DNA of 64,000 bases from Otatea glauca (lineage: Eukaryota > Streptophyta > Magnoliopsida > Poales > Poaceae): contig CM070723.1 in NCBI GenBank assembly GCA_036346275.1, positions 53,150,743-53,214,742 of the forward strand. The letters run 5' to 3'. A program made the position numbers and the translations under genes. Below the pieces are notes generated by a model. It had not been told where the DNA came from. It was given only the letters and a program-made list of their open reading frames with translations, and made no database searches. Below, one piece after another: positions 1-10,439 of the stretch; the first letter of the stretch is position 1, and each line of letters begins with the position of its first letter.

Positions 1-1485
1 CCGATTCTTCACGGACATTCACGTTGTGCTTGCGTGCGAAATACTTTGTTGAGAAGTTTGTGATCTCTTTACTTGCATAAGCCTCTGCGATACACCCTCT
101 ACCCTTGCCTTGTTGCGCCTTTGTAGCTCTAAGCCTTTTCAACTCCTTTCGACTATACATCCATCCGAATCGCGGGACCTCCAACCTTCGCTTCCCAAGG
201 TAGATGCACCAGCAGGTGTTGCATCACATTCATAAAACCAGGTGGGAAAGTTTTTTCCAACTTGCATACAAGCAATGGAATTCCCTTCTCTAACTTCTGC
301 ATCAACGTCTTAGAGATTTCCTTACATATATCTGTAGAAATGGCGAGCTAGGCCAACATCCTCCACAACTCATTATCAAAATAGCCACGAAACATTACCG
401 GAACAAGTCTTTCCATGATAATATGGTAATCATGACTCTTTAGCCCGTTTAGCTTACCGATGCTAACATTCACAGCCCGTTTTATGTTAGATGCATAGCG
501 GTCAGGAAACTTTAGAGTTTTCAACCACCTCAAAATCTGTTTACGGTCTTCTGGCTTCACACAGTATGGAGCTCGTGGCCGGCTCTCATTCCCATTTAAA
601 CCAACTTTAACCTCGAGCCACGGCCTAGCACAATGATCACCCATGTCTTTTCTAGCACTCACGTTATCCTTTGTTTTGTCGGTTACATCAAACACCATGC
701 TGATGATGCTTTCTGCCACATTGCGCTCTTGGTGCATCAAATCTATGTTATGCGGCAGAATCAAAGCTTTCGCGTAAGGCAGCTCCCAAAGAAAAGAAAT
801 ATGAGTCGATTGTGCTCCTTTCCATAGCGATGAAACCCACTTAGTAGATCGTACAAGCCGACTATGCCACCCAGCTATCTCCTCTCTGTGAGTAAACCGG
901 TGCCTTTTTAACTTTCATCCTTTTCAAATGCTTTGGCGTCGTTCCTAAAAGGGTGCCTCGCGGAAGCCATTGTCGATGGCAATCGAAGAATGTGATCTTT
1001 TACGTGCGTGAGCTGAATGCATCAGTCGACCATACAAATTGGACAACACAGCGACCATGAACACACCGGTAAGCCCAAATGCCATATGCCAACAAATCAT
1101 GGACCGACCACGGTGTGCGGCTCGTAAGGTAAATTCTCGCCACCAGCGCTGTCGTATGCCTTTTCCCCGCCACAACTTCTTGACTCATCAATTAAGGGCC
1201 GCATGAACACATTGAGATCCTTCCTGGATGCTTAGGACACGGAATGACAAGAGCAAGGAATATGAACCCCTCTTTCAAGCAAATCTCGGTGGAAGATTGT
1301 ATGGCATGATGAAGACCGGCCAACAAGAGTAGGGCTAGCGCTTGTCTTTGAAAGGTGTGAAACCGTCCGTGGACAAACCAAGACGGACACTCCTAGGGTC
1401 GCTTGCAAATCACGAGATCGAATCGGTCAATGCACGCCATGCCTCGCCATCGAGACGGATGCACCATCATATCCGGGTTGTCGGG
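1..1485 (-). pseudogene. TNP2-type CACTA transposase, middle and C-terminal part (element C)
   Basis: Reading right to left, the translation follows the TNP2 family in order: a segment like 'DPRSVRLGLSTDGF' near 1390, 'MPYNLPPR' then 'FIFLALVIPCPKHPG' near 1220-1310, 'HDLLAYGIW' near 1075-1100, 'FRNDAKAFEKDES' near 905-955, and an open stretch at 348-764 containing 'ERNVAESI', 'KTKDNVSARKD' and 'GLKSHDYHIIMERLVP' (DUF4218-like). 'FPPGFMNVMQHLLVHLPWEAK' continues at 150-250 and the reading leaves the window at base 1. Several frameshifts and stops break it. TNP2 is the catalytic transposase of En/Spm-like elements and acts on the CACTA ends in the nucleus. It continues the piece at 5077-5933 on the other side of LTR L1. 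Confidence 0.85.
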
Positions 1486-4400
1486 ACTGAACCCGCAAAT
1501 CCGGACCCTCTGTATTACATGCGATCCGAGGATCACGCTAGCACACACAAATCATACGAGGTTGCACATCACGGACATTCACGAAGATATAAGAATAAAT
1601 AGTGCAAACATGTATATAAACCGAGGTTATGCGACCTTATGGTCTCCTTACGGATAGGTCGACCACACAGGGCTTACATTATTCAAAGTAAAGAAATAGC
1701 AGTGAACATAAAAAAAAAGTCGTGGAAGCCTTCATCTTGCCACGAGCAACCGACCGAGCTTGCCCCTAGTTCATCGTGTCCTCGATGTACTCCTCCTCCC
1801 AAGCGGTGTAGTCTCCTCCACGATGTTGGGGTTGAAAGCAAGGTGGGGTGAGTACACAAGGCACTCAACAAGTAATGCAGAATGCAACACTATTACTATA
1901 TGCGAGATCTTGTTCCAAAGGATTGGCTTAAATGGTTCTTTTGCATCAAGCGACATTTTTAACCAATATCTTAGTTAGATTAAAGCGATAGAAACAGTTA
2001 TACGTAATAATAATTTCAAATGGTTTTTCCATGAGGTTTCTCGACACCACATAACAGTTCATTTTAACACTTGGCACCTGACCACCCCTTCCATGTTTTG
2101 TTTATGAAAATCTACCCCTTGGTGTAATCCCGAGCAATGCTCAATTCCGTGAAACACGGCTATTGAATAGTTTTGACACTCTGCGGAGGTTGTACACTTT
2201 ACCCACAAGATCTGACCGCTCACCACACGGTGATTATCCGCAACAAAGCTTTTCAGGAACCTCTACCTTAACCAAAGAACCTCTCGGTGTTGCCTTCACT
2301 ATCACTTCCCTCACACAGGGCGAAGTATAGGACCGGCCAATCACCGTTGGATGGGCACCAAGCGTAGCAGTGCGCTCCCCATACAGATACACCCACATGT
2401 CTTGTCACCCGAGGTATCGGAGGAAGATATCGAACCCTAGTCAACTAGGTGCATCCCATATCGGACATGTGGTTGTGCGGGTGACTCGGATCAAAGGCTT
2501 GCAAGGTGAAGTCCTTAAATGACCAAGGCAAGACTTCCAACACTCAACAGTGGCACACAGCCCATTGTGGCACACAGACTCACAACACTCATCAACCCAC
2601 TGCCACACAGGCCCACCAGGCACACAGCCTCTTGCCACTTGCCCCAGTCTAAAACATTTCCCACCCCATTGATTATTGTGCAACACATGCCAGCAATAAC
2701 TCAACATCAATATGGAACCACACAGGTCACCATACTTCCATATCATCATGTGGCATCATCACACCACTTTCAAAATACATTCAATATTCCATTAGTCAAT
2801 TTTGTAGCATTTCTCTGAAAGATCATTCATGACTCGCTGCAAGCCTAAGCATCTACTCACGGTCTAGCCTCCCGTGTTGGCACAATATTAACATCCAACT
2901 AATATAATCAAACTTAGGGGGACAATGATTTAGGGCATACAACTAATAATTCAAGGTGGAATAACAAAATGGGTTGATTAACTACATTATCCCAAATTAA
3001 TTTAAATTCATTTAAAATAATTAGCATGCATAGTTTCAAAGCATAAATTACATTTCAAAATCTGGGATCAAAATGATCAAAGCATCACTTGCCTTCAAAG
3101 AGTTGCTGGTCGTGTTCCGAAGCTTGGTCTTGAGCGACGAATTCTTCCTCGAAACTTTCCGACAAATTTGCGTCTACGCGTACAAACAAAAAGATACAAT
3201 AAATAGCTAATACAGAAGACTAGATGACCTCAAAAATTCAAATAAAATTCACCATTAAATATCTCATAATTTTATGAATTTTTAGAAATTTGAATCACCC
3301 AAATCCGAGTTAAAATGCAAAAGTTATAGTCATTTGAAGTTTGAATAAAATCTGAAAATACAGAAATTAAGAAAATACGATTTTTCTGAATTATTTTATA
3401 CTGGAAATTCGCATAAATGACGTCGGCATCGCGTCATGATGGCGTCGATACAGAAATGAATTTGGTCGAAATATTTTTACATATAAAAATATTTATGGCG
3501 TCATTCGGCGTCGGCCACGACGCGTGGCACCTCTAGTGCCGCCACGTTGCTTGATTCATGGGTGGGTCCACGGTTCGGCTCGGTCCACCGTGGATGGCGA
3601 GATTGTGCTCATGCACCGGGTGGCGCAAGCCGTGGCGTCGGCGGCGATCTTGCAGCCAATCCCGACGCGACACGCGGCAAGATCGAACAGCTCGCTCATC
3701 CAGCGGTCGGATCTTACCCCTTGATTCGGCGGCGCCGCACTCCACGCCTCCACGCGTCGCACATCCAGCGGCGCTCGGATCAACGGCCCGGCACCGCGCC
3801 GCCAGCTGCGACGTCTCGGTTCATGCGACAACACGCGGCGCAATCGCGACGATGCGCCCGAAATCGGCAATGGATCGGTCTCGCCCGATCAAAATGCCCA
3901 GCGTCAACACGTGATTTGGCGAGTGCGGTGCCATCTCCGCCGCGCGTTCAAATCTGAGCAGCGCGGATCCTTAGGGCAAACCAGATCCAATCTCTACCGT
4001 TTAGATCTAATCTAACGGCCTCGGTACCGGCGGTTTCTTGCTCATGGCGCGGCGTGGCTCAATCCTCGCATCCACTAACGATCCAGCGGCTAAGACAAAA
4101 ACATATCGCGAAACTAGATCTAATCCAAGCCGTACACATCAAGATCCAGCGGCCACGATTCAATCTAAACATCTCTGAGAGATGGAGGCTACGCGGACTC
4201 ACGAGCCCGAGCGATGCAAATCGGACGGTCGGCGCGATTCGGCGAGGTTGGCGGTGGCGAAGCGAAGGTTGCGGGCTGGGAAGATGACCTCGGCGGCGGC
4301 GCGCGGGCTTCTCCGGCGAAAGAAGTGGTCCACTCGATGCGGCTTGCTTCGGTGAACTCGGGCGGGTCGAACCGCGCGGAAGCGGCGGACGGCGGCGAGA

Positions 4401-5076
4401 GGAAGCAAAAACAGCGGCGGCACAAAGACGCCTTCTGGCGAGCTTCGCTCAGCGCTAGAAGTCTCGGCGTGCGTGCGAGGAGTCAAAAGACGCAGTGAAA
4501 GGAGCTCTGTCGGACGCGCTACTCGGTGCGCTTAAAGGGGCCTCGGCGTGCGCGCTCTGGTAGCGAAATGGCGGAAGCGGTCGGCGGCATTAGCTCCGGT
4601 GATCTCGCGAGCGACCGGCGTGGCGCAATCCGCTCGTCCGTCTGGCGGCGATCCGAAGGCTCACAGCGTCGCGAGCGGCGTGCACACTCACAGCGTTCGA
4701 TCCGGATCGGACGGCTGGGCTGGCGGCGCTAGGGTTTGGCGCGGTTGGGCCGACGACACGCACAGTAATGGGCTCGGCCCATTACTGTTCATGTGATTTT
4801 TAAAACATTTCACATTTAAAATAATTCTAGAAATTCAATTAAATCATTTGGAGCTTTTAAAATAGCAGAAAAATTCCAGAAATTACTTTGAGATGTTTGG
4901 AACTCCATTAAAATATTTGCAATAAAACTTTGCAAAAACTTTTCCATTATTTAATTGTTTTCAAGAAATGTCCTATTTGAATAAATCCAAATTAACTTAA
5001 ATAAATTCCCAAAAATTCACAAGAAAATCAAAAAATACTTCAAAATTCAAATTAGAGCAAAAATTAGGGTGTTACA
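1486..5076 (-). mobile_element. Solo LTR L1 (Ty3/gypsy-type family with 3.6-4.4 kb LTRs)
   Basis: This segment separates two halves of the CACTA C transposase: 'KREDQDP' ends at 5077 and 'DNPDMMVHPS' resumes at 1485. On minus it begins TGTAACACCCTAATTTTTGC, the same start as the sequence at 63577 and as the ends of L2, L3 and L4. After about 300 bp of AT-rich sequence it has a GC-rich block (about 3500-4760) and then a less biased tail. It contains no gag or pol, as expected of a solo LTR left by recombination. The flanks share only CGGG, so the 5-bp target duplication is imperfect and the left end is uncertain by a few bases. Open frames inside it (for example 3524-3957 and 4189-4796) resemble no protein family. 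The Tekay/Prem-1 group has LTRs of this size; that assignment is inference. Confidence 0.75.
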
Positions 5077-5933
5077 CGGGTCTTGGTCCTCACGTTTACC
5101 TTCTTTGTGCCACCGCATATGTTTCGCTGTTTCTTTTGACATGTACAGTCGTTTAAGCCTATCCGTGATCGGCATGTACCGAAGTTGTTTAGTCGCGACC
5201 TTTGTAGTGACTGATACCCCTTCCTCATCTACCACCTCAACGAATCTGCACTTACCGCAATGCATACAATGGGTATCGTTGTCATGATCCTTCGAACGAC
5301 ATGCAATTATTCTCACACATCAATCTTACGGTAATTCATCCAGAATTCGGCCATCAACTTTTCGATTGGCACAAATCCTTTGGCATCTTGTGGTTAGGCG
5401 GAAGGACATCATTCATTAGTTCAAGCAAAGCGTTGAAGCATTTGTTCGAAAAGTTGAACTTGACTTCATCGACATAAGGCGTGTAACCGCTGCAGGGGCG
5501 GTCACATTGGTCAAGTCATGCAGCTTCTCGTCCGAGGCGTCAAGTAGGCTATAGAATTCCTTAACCTCCTCCGGCTGTGACCCCTCCCCAGAGTTAAATT
5601 CAGTCCCCCTGCCAAGATCATCCAGCATGTCTTCCATCCGATCGTGATCCTCCACATGGTCCAGCATCTCTTCTGTCTCAATGGCCTGCCCTGCGGCCTC
5701 TCCATGACGGTGCCACACCAAATAGTTAGGCATGAACCCGTTTTTGCAAATGTGATCTTGCACTATATCCTTCTTTGTAGTATTGTTATTCTCGTAGAGG
5801 GTACACGGGCAATACACATATTCGGCTCCTCCGGTGAATGCTTGCTTCAAGAAAGCATCCGTGATCTGCCCCATTCCCTTGAGTGCCCCATCACTCCTCC
5901 ATCAGTCAAACATCGCCTTCGATCGTCACCCAT
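5077..5933 (-). pseudogene. TNP2-type CACTA transposase, N-terminal part (element C)
   Basis: The minus-strand start is placed at the ATG ending at 5933. Downstream the reading resembles the transposase-associated domain ('DGALKGMGQITDAFLKQAF', then 'GGAEYVYCPC'), followed in an open frame (5416-5874) by 'HICKNGFMPNYLVWHRHGE', an acidic linker, and 'KFNFSNKCFNAL' with a frameshift near 5450. The segment 5077-5316 carries a Cys pair ('HCMHCGKCRF'), 'LRYMPITDRLKRLYMSKETAKHMRWHKEGKRE', which matches the TNP2 region just before the catalytic core. The coding sequence then hits LTR L1 at 5076. An early in-frame stop lies near 5900. Confidence 0.85.
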
Positions 5934-6449
5934 TATCAAAGCTAAACAAATTAAACAATGTCAACGTCGGCCGTGGCTTAGGTGACAATGACAACCTATT
6001 AGGAAAGATTTGTCCTAAACCTACCCAGAATGGAGGCTATTGCATGCGACACGTGACGTGCGCTCTGAGCGAGCGAAATTTGGCGACATAACCCCGCCGC
6101 TGTTCTCCAGCGCCGCGCTGATCTTGGTGCATCGGAGAACAACGGGTTATGTGGCGAAATCACGTTCGGATCGCTCGCACGCGCGTCACAGTCCTATGCA
6201 ACAACCAACATTCTCGGGCATCCAAAATCGTTGGACAATTCGGAACCGCGCACCTCACAAGCAAATGTGAGATGCGCCGTTCCCAAGCAGGTGGCGCCTA
6301 TGCTCTCTCTTGTTCGACACAAACCTAAACTCTAACTTTATATACAGCGGCGAGAAAATAAAAATATATATATCATATGCAACGAATATAAAATGAGATG
6401 AAATAACTTTAAACGAATATAAAAGAGGCGAGATATACCTTCTCCAACG
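5934..6449 (-). other. 5' leader of the CACTA C transposase gene, with hairpin
   Basis: This stretch lies between the TNP2 start and the GC-rich leader of element C. I see no protein family in it. Its main feature is the inverted repeat at 6040-6202. The remainder (6203-6449) is unremarkable and AT-rich toward 6400. Confidence 0.5.
6040..6202. repeat. Inverted repeat (hairpin) in the CACTA C leader
   Basis: Two arms of about 69 bases (6040-6108 and 6134-6202) are imperfectly complementary around a 25-base loop. The right arm read on the minus strand gives gttgcat, gtgacg, cgccacataaccc and gttctcc in the same order as ttgcat, gtgacg, cgacataacccc and gttctcc in the left arm. It lies about 110 bases upstream of the TNP2 start. 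CACTA B has hairpins in the same relative position. Confidence 0.75.
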
Positions 6450-7400
6450 CCGGTGGGGCGTCCGGAGGTCCGGGTGGCGAGGTGGCGCCCGGCGGCGGCG
6501 TCACCGTGAAGCGGCGCCGGCGATAAGCGCGGCGATGGCGCGACGAAGAACAAGCGAGGCGGGGTGAGTCGCCCGGCCGCCGGGCGGCGTGGCGGCGTCT
6601 CGAGCGCGGCCAGCGAAGCGTGGCGAAGCGAGGGCAGCGGCGAAGCCTTGCCGCGGCCGGCGGCCTACCGAAGCGGCGTCGCGGCGAAGCAGCGTGGCGA
6701 GCGGCCGCCGGGCGGCGATCCTGGCGGGGCAGCCTGGCCGGCGGCCGGCCGGCCGGCGGCGCCTGGGGGAGGGCGGCCGAACCGTCAGTGGCGGCGGCAG
6801 CGCCAAGCGTGAGTGGCGGGCGGCACCGCGTCGTGGGTCGGCCGGCCGGCGGGCGCCGGCGGCGGGCGCAGCGGCGGCGGCTGCTGCCGACAGCGGCGCG
6901 GGCGAAGCGGCGTGGCCGAGCGGGCCGGCGGCCAGCGTCGTGGAGCGAAGCGGCAGCGGCCGGGCGATCGGTCGAAGCTGCAGCGCGGGCGAACAGCCGG
7001 GCGGCGTGGCAAGCGGCGACAAGTGGCGCGGCGGGCCGGCTTCAGTGGCCGACCGGACGGAGGCGGCGCGGGTGGGCCACCGGCCGGCGGGTCTCGGCGG
7101 CCTAGCGGCGGCCCCGCCGTGAGGAGGGTGGCCGGGTGGGTGGCTCCGTGGCCGAGTGGAGGACGCAGCAGGGCGAAGCGCTTGGCCAGCCAGCCGGCGT
7201 GCGGCGGGCAGGGCCCAGAGAGAGACAGCGAGCCATGGTAGCGAGCGGAGCGCGAAGCGGGGCGGGCGTGGGCGTGGCGGCGCGGCGGGCATGGGAGGGA
7301 GAGGCAGCGCGGGCGGGCGTGGGAGGAGGCGGGCGTGGGAGGGAGGCGCGCGGGCGGGCGTGGGGAGGAGGCTGGGCCGTGGGGTTTTCGCCGCGATAAA
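6450..7400 (-). other. Very GC-rich leader of CACTA C
   Basis: About 950 bases of G+C- and CpG-dense sequence made of simple gcggc, ggccgg and gaagcgg runs. Long open frames occur on both strands (for example 6501-7292 minus and 6589-7122 plus) because stop codons are rare in such composition; their Ala/Arg/Gly/Pro-only translations match no family. The position between the subterminal repeats and TNP2 fits a leader or first exon with promoter function. No convincing TATA box was seen. Confidence 0.5.
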
Positions 7401-7689
7401 TTCGTCGATAAGGTGGGCCCACAGATTTAAAAACTTAAATTCGTGGGTAATTGGTGGCCCACAATTTAAATTTTAAATTCGTGGGTAATTTTACACACTG
7501 CAATTTAAATATTTAAATTAGTGGGTTACTTCGCCCACAATTTAAATGATTAAATTCGTGAGTTTTATTTTGGCCCACAATTTAATTAAAAGCGTGGGTT
7601 TTATACAAACCGATCAATTTAAATAAATAAATTAAGTAGGTTTTTTTACAATTTAAAAACCCACGAATTTTTCTCTGTTTCTTGTAGTG
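7400..7689 (-). repeat. Subterminal repeat array and terminal inverted repeat of CACTA C
   Basis: The motif ttaaattcgtgggtaa and its complement-like partner cccacaatttaaat alternate several times, giving an AT-rich array of palindromic pairs. It ends at the terminus (plus strand: gtttcttgtagtg). Such arrays are the binding sites of the TNPA-type protein in En/Spm elements. The motif is unrelated to those of CACTA A and B, so C is a separate family. Confidence 0.75.
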
Positions 7690-8181
7690 TTAGATAGAAT
7701 GGTCGTTAGTATTAAAGATGGCCAATTTAAAAACTTTAATTTGAAAAGTTATTATGTTTGCAAAATGTAGCCATTGCTATCCTTTCCTCCTTCTTAAGTT
7801 CCTACTCTTATCCCTACTTTCATTTCAATCTACATTAAGCTCCTCTTTCCTTAAAGTAATTATCGGCCCTAGTCCAATCTCCTTATAAGCTTTTAAAGTT
7901 GCTAGGCCAAATAAGAACGCACTAGGTTAAGTTAGAAAAATCCTAGAACCCTATATGTTTAAACATATGCTTTTCTTTATTTTATCTTGGTTGAAAGCTT
8001 TTTGTATTGCTTCCCGGGAATGCACACGTGAATGTTTGGCATTAGGTTAAAACTTCACGATGTGACGATCCTTAATTAATAAGAAAATCTAATTAAGAAG
8101 ATTTCAAGGAACGAAATATTGCCTTATAACCCAACATAATTTCATCTAAATAATATATCTCCTAATGACCATCGTCACAGG
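7690..8181 (+). other. Leader of a Ty3/gypsy fragment, upstream of gag
   Basis: AT-rich, pyrimidine-rich sequence between CACTA C and the gag start. No primer binding site, TATA box or LTR boundary could be placed. The bases before the gag ATG (gtcacag at about 8174-8180) resemble a splice acceptor. CACTA C appears to have inserted into this element and separated it from its 5' LTR. Confidence 0.4.
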
Positions 8182-9025
8182 ATGCCTACAACAAGATCCT
8201 TAAGTGAACTAATGGAGGATGAGTCCACTCAAGGCTCTCAGCCTGTAAGGGATAGTCTTCCAACCCCAGCCCAGCCTAATCCGCAGCATCCAGCTGCCAA
8301 GGCTTCTTCTTCTCGACGCAACATTCGTCATGAAACACCAACACCTCCTCCTCAGAATCCACGTGAACCTATTCCTAAAGAGCAATTGCCCGGACCACTG
8401 ACTATGGCACAAGTCCTGACAATGATCGAGCAAGGGCGAGAGACAAACAAACTCCTACTCCAACAACTTGTTCAAAACATCTCTAGGGGTGGAAACTGTG
8501 ATGTCGCTCTCAATCCCAGTTGGGCGAGTTTTTGAGAACTCACCCTCCCACATTTTTAGCTTTATCGGATCCTCTCGATGCCGATTATTTGCTCTGCTCC
8601 ATAGAAGGAAAGCTAGTCATCTCACAGTGTGATGATAGGGAAAAAGTGTTGTGTGCATCTCATCAGCTGCAAGGTGCTGCAACAGCTTGGTGGGAAAGCC
8701 ATCAAGCAATGTTTCCTAAGGGCCAGGTCATCACCTGGATAGCCTTCAAGGAAGCTTTCCATAAGGCTCACATCCCAGCAAGCCTGGTGCATCTTAAAAG
8801 GTGGGAATTCCTTGATCTCCGTTAGGGAAATATGTCAGTGATGGAATATCTTCATCGCTTTAATTATCTATCCCGTTATGCTACATCTGAGGTTACCTCC
8901 GAAGCGTGTAAGATCGAACGCTTCAGGGATAACCTGAACGAAGAAATCAAGTGGATCCTTGCTATCCATGATATCTATGACTTCCAGACTCTCATAGATA
9001 AGGCAATCCGAGCAGAGTATAGCAC
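8182..9025 (+). pseudogene. Ty3/gypsy retrotransposon gag, truncated
   Basis: A broken capsid gene. The first frame (8182-8535) gives a Pro/Gln/Ser-rich N-terminus starting 'MPTTRSLSELMED'. After a frameshift near 8520 the second frame reads 'THPPTFLALSDPLDADYLL', 'CASHQLQGAATAWWESH', 'ITWIAFKEAFHKAHIP' and 'LKRWEFLDLR'; after an in-frame TAG near 8823 it continues 'MSVMEYLHRFNYLSRYA' and 'ACKIERFRDNLNEEI'. The Trp-Trp motif and the order of blocks are those of the Retrotrans_gag domain. It stops at about 9025, where sequence homologous to the LTR family begins; no zinc knuckle, protease or RT follows. Lineage (Tekay/Del-like) is inference. Confidence 0.85.
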
Positions 9026-9818
9026 AAAAATAATTAAATATTTGCTGTGCCAAAAGAGAAGGCTATTAGGTTCATTTGAGTGACACGAATTTGAGTCATG
9101 AATATCAAGTAACAGAGTTGTAAACGGAATTTGTAAGAGCAGTTTTGACCAATATGTAAATAGCAAATATGATTAGCATAAAATGTAATAACTCACAGTC
9201 CTCCATGATGTTGAGCATTGAATCATGCTGTGCCAATCCATGGTATAAAATCTAAAACAAAGACTTTCCAATAAATAATTTCAATTCAACCCTCTTTATG
9301 AAAATGTCGAAATTCTAACTAGTGTCAACGCACAAGTTTCTCATAACCGTGAGCATGTTTTTTTAAAGTTTTACACTCTACAGAGGCATACATCTTTACC
9401 CACAAGACATGACCCTCTCTTTTTGCCTCTATTTTCACGCTTCCTTTGGTGTGTGGCCAGGAGGTCATGATGTGAATCTTTACATCACCTAGACCTAACT
9501 TTGCACCGGCCCAGTGATGATAAACCCTTATTATGGTAGCAGAAGATATTTGTACAACACTGTACTCACGACAGTCCATCCCTATCGTGTCCCTACTTCA
9601 CCCCATAACAAGGCGTACACCATTGTATCGGTAAGCGTTATTCCTAATATCTCGGTGAGGGCACTCCTTCGAGCAAACTTCCCAGATTACCCATACTACT
9701 ATAGCCTTCCAATGTGCAAAATCAGACCTAGGCAACTTAATTGGTTAAGGCTACCCCATAATAACACTTGTAGTTGTACTGATTATCTTGGATTATATAA
9801 CATTACATTTGGTCCTTA
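9026..9818 (-). mobile_element. LTR L2, left segment
   Basis: Homologous to 17010-17790 of LTR L4 and to 41890-42170 of L3: shared stretches include ttgtaaacggaattt, ctttacccacaaga, gtccatccctatc and ggttaaggctaccccata. It lacks the terminal 390 bases present in L4 (16623-17010), so its left end is truncated next to gag. At 9818 it is cut by CACTA A and resumes at 38324, with TTA on both sides. Confidence 0.8.
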
Positions 9819-10130
9819 CACTAGTACAGAAAATCTTATCACAGACGGTTCAAAAAACTCATCACAGACGGTTTTGTGAACCGTCTGTAATCATGTGTAA
9901 GTGATAATGATGACTCATCACAAACGGTTTACAAGCCATCTGTGAAAAACATATCACAGACGGTTCTTATTGTGAACCATTTGTAATAAGTAGATATCAC
10001 AGACAGTTCTGAGTGTGAACCGTTTGTGATAGCCACTTATCACTGACGGTTCACACTTAGAACCGTCTGTGATATGATATGTATCACAGACGATTTTTCC
10101 TAAAGAACCGTCTATGATGTTATTTTTCAT
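9819..10130. repeat. Left terminal repeat and subterminal array of CACTA A
   Basis: After the terminal repeat, about twelve copies of the motif cacagacggtt in both orientations, often as palindromic pairs (tatcacagacggttc and gaaccgtctgtgata). This is the 3' end relative to gene direction. The array is followed by about 300 bases (10131-10440) of unassigned 3' untranslated-like sequence. Confidence 0.85.
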
Positions 10131-10439
10131 TAATATACTTTTTCTGTTTAAACTGGCTAGTCTCAGGAAATACTAGTCATGCCCTCTTAAATAAGCAGAT
10201 TACAAATTACATCCATATTATCTCATCCATTTCAGACATCCACACAGATTACATATTACTACACCACCTACAACACATCCATTTCAGAAATCAACTCAGA
10301 TTACATATTACACCACGTACATCACATCCTTTAATTTCAGAAATCAACTTAGATATATTAACAGTTGAATGCGCAAGTACAATTAAGAAATTCACAGCAC
10401 AAGTTTCACAAAGTAGTTGAAGTGGTAATTCAGAAATAA

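Larger units (their letters stand above)
1..7689 (-). mobile_element. CACTA (En/Spm) element 'C', right part; left end outside window
   Basis: A class II DNA transposon on the minus strand. Its 5' terminus is at 7689, where the plus strand reads cttgtagtg; on minus the element starts CACTACAAGAAACAG, a typical CACTA terminal inverted repeat. Inward come AT-rich subterminal repeats (about 7400-7680), a very GC-rich leader (about 6450-7400), a hairpin (6040-6202) and a TNP2-type transposase gene running off the left edge. The gene is interrupted by LTR L1 (about 1486-5076). The bases after the terminus (7690-7692, tta) are a candidate 3-bp target duplication that cannot be tested because the other end is not in the window. 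The gene is broken, so the element is not autonomous. Confidence 0.8.

Noticed and set aside
3524..4796. Overlapping open frames on both strands in L1
   Set aside because: This is the GC-rich part of an LTR; the frames overlap on both strands and match no family.
6501..7292. A 263-residue open frame (minus) and long plus-strand frames in the GC-rich block
   Set aside because: Composition alone explains the lack of stops: all six frames are long here, the translations are Ala/Arg/Pro/Gly-only, and no domain is visible.
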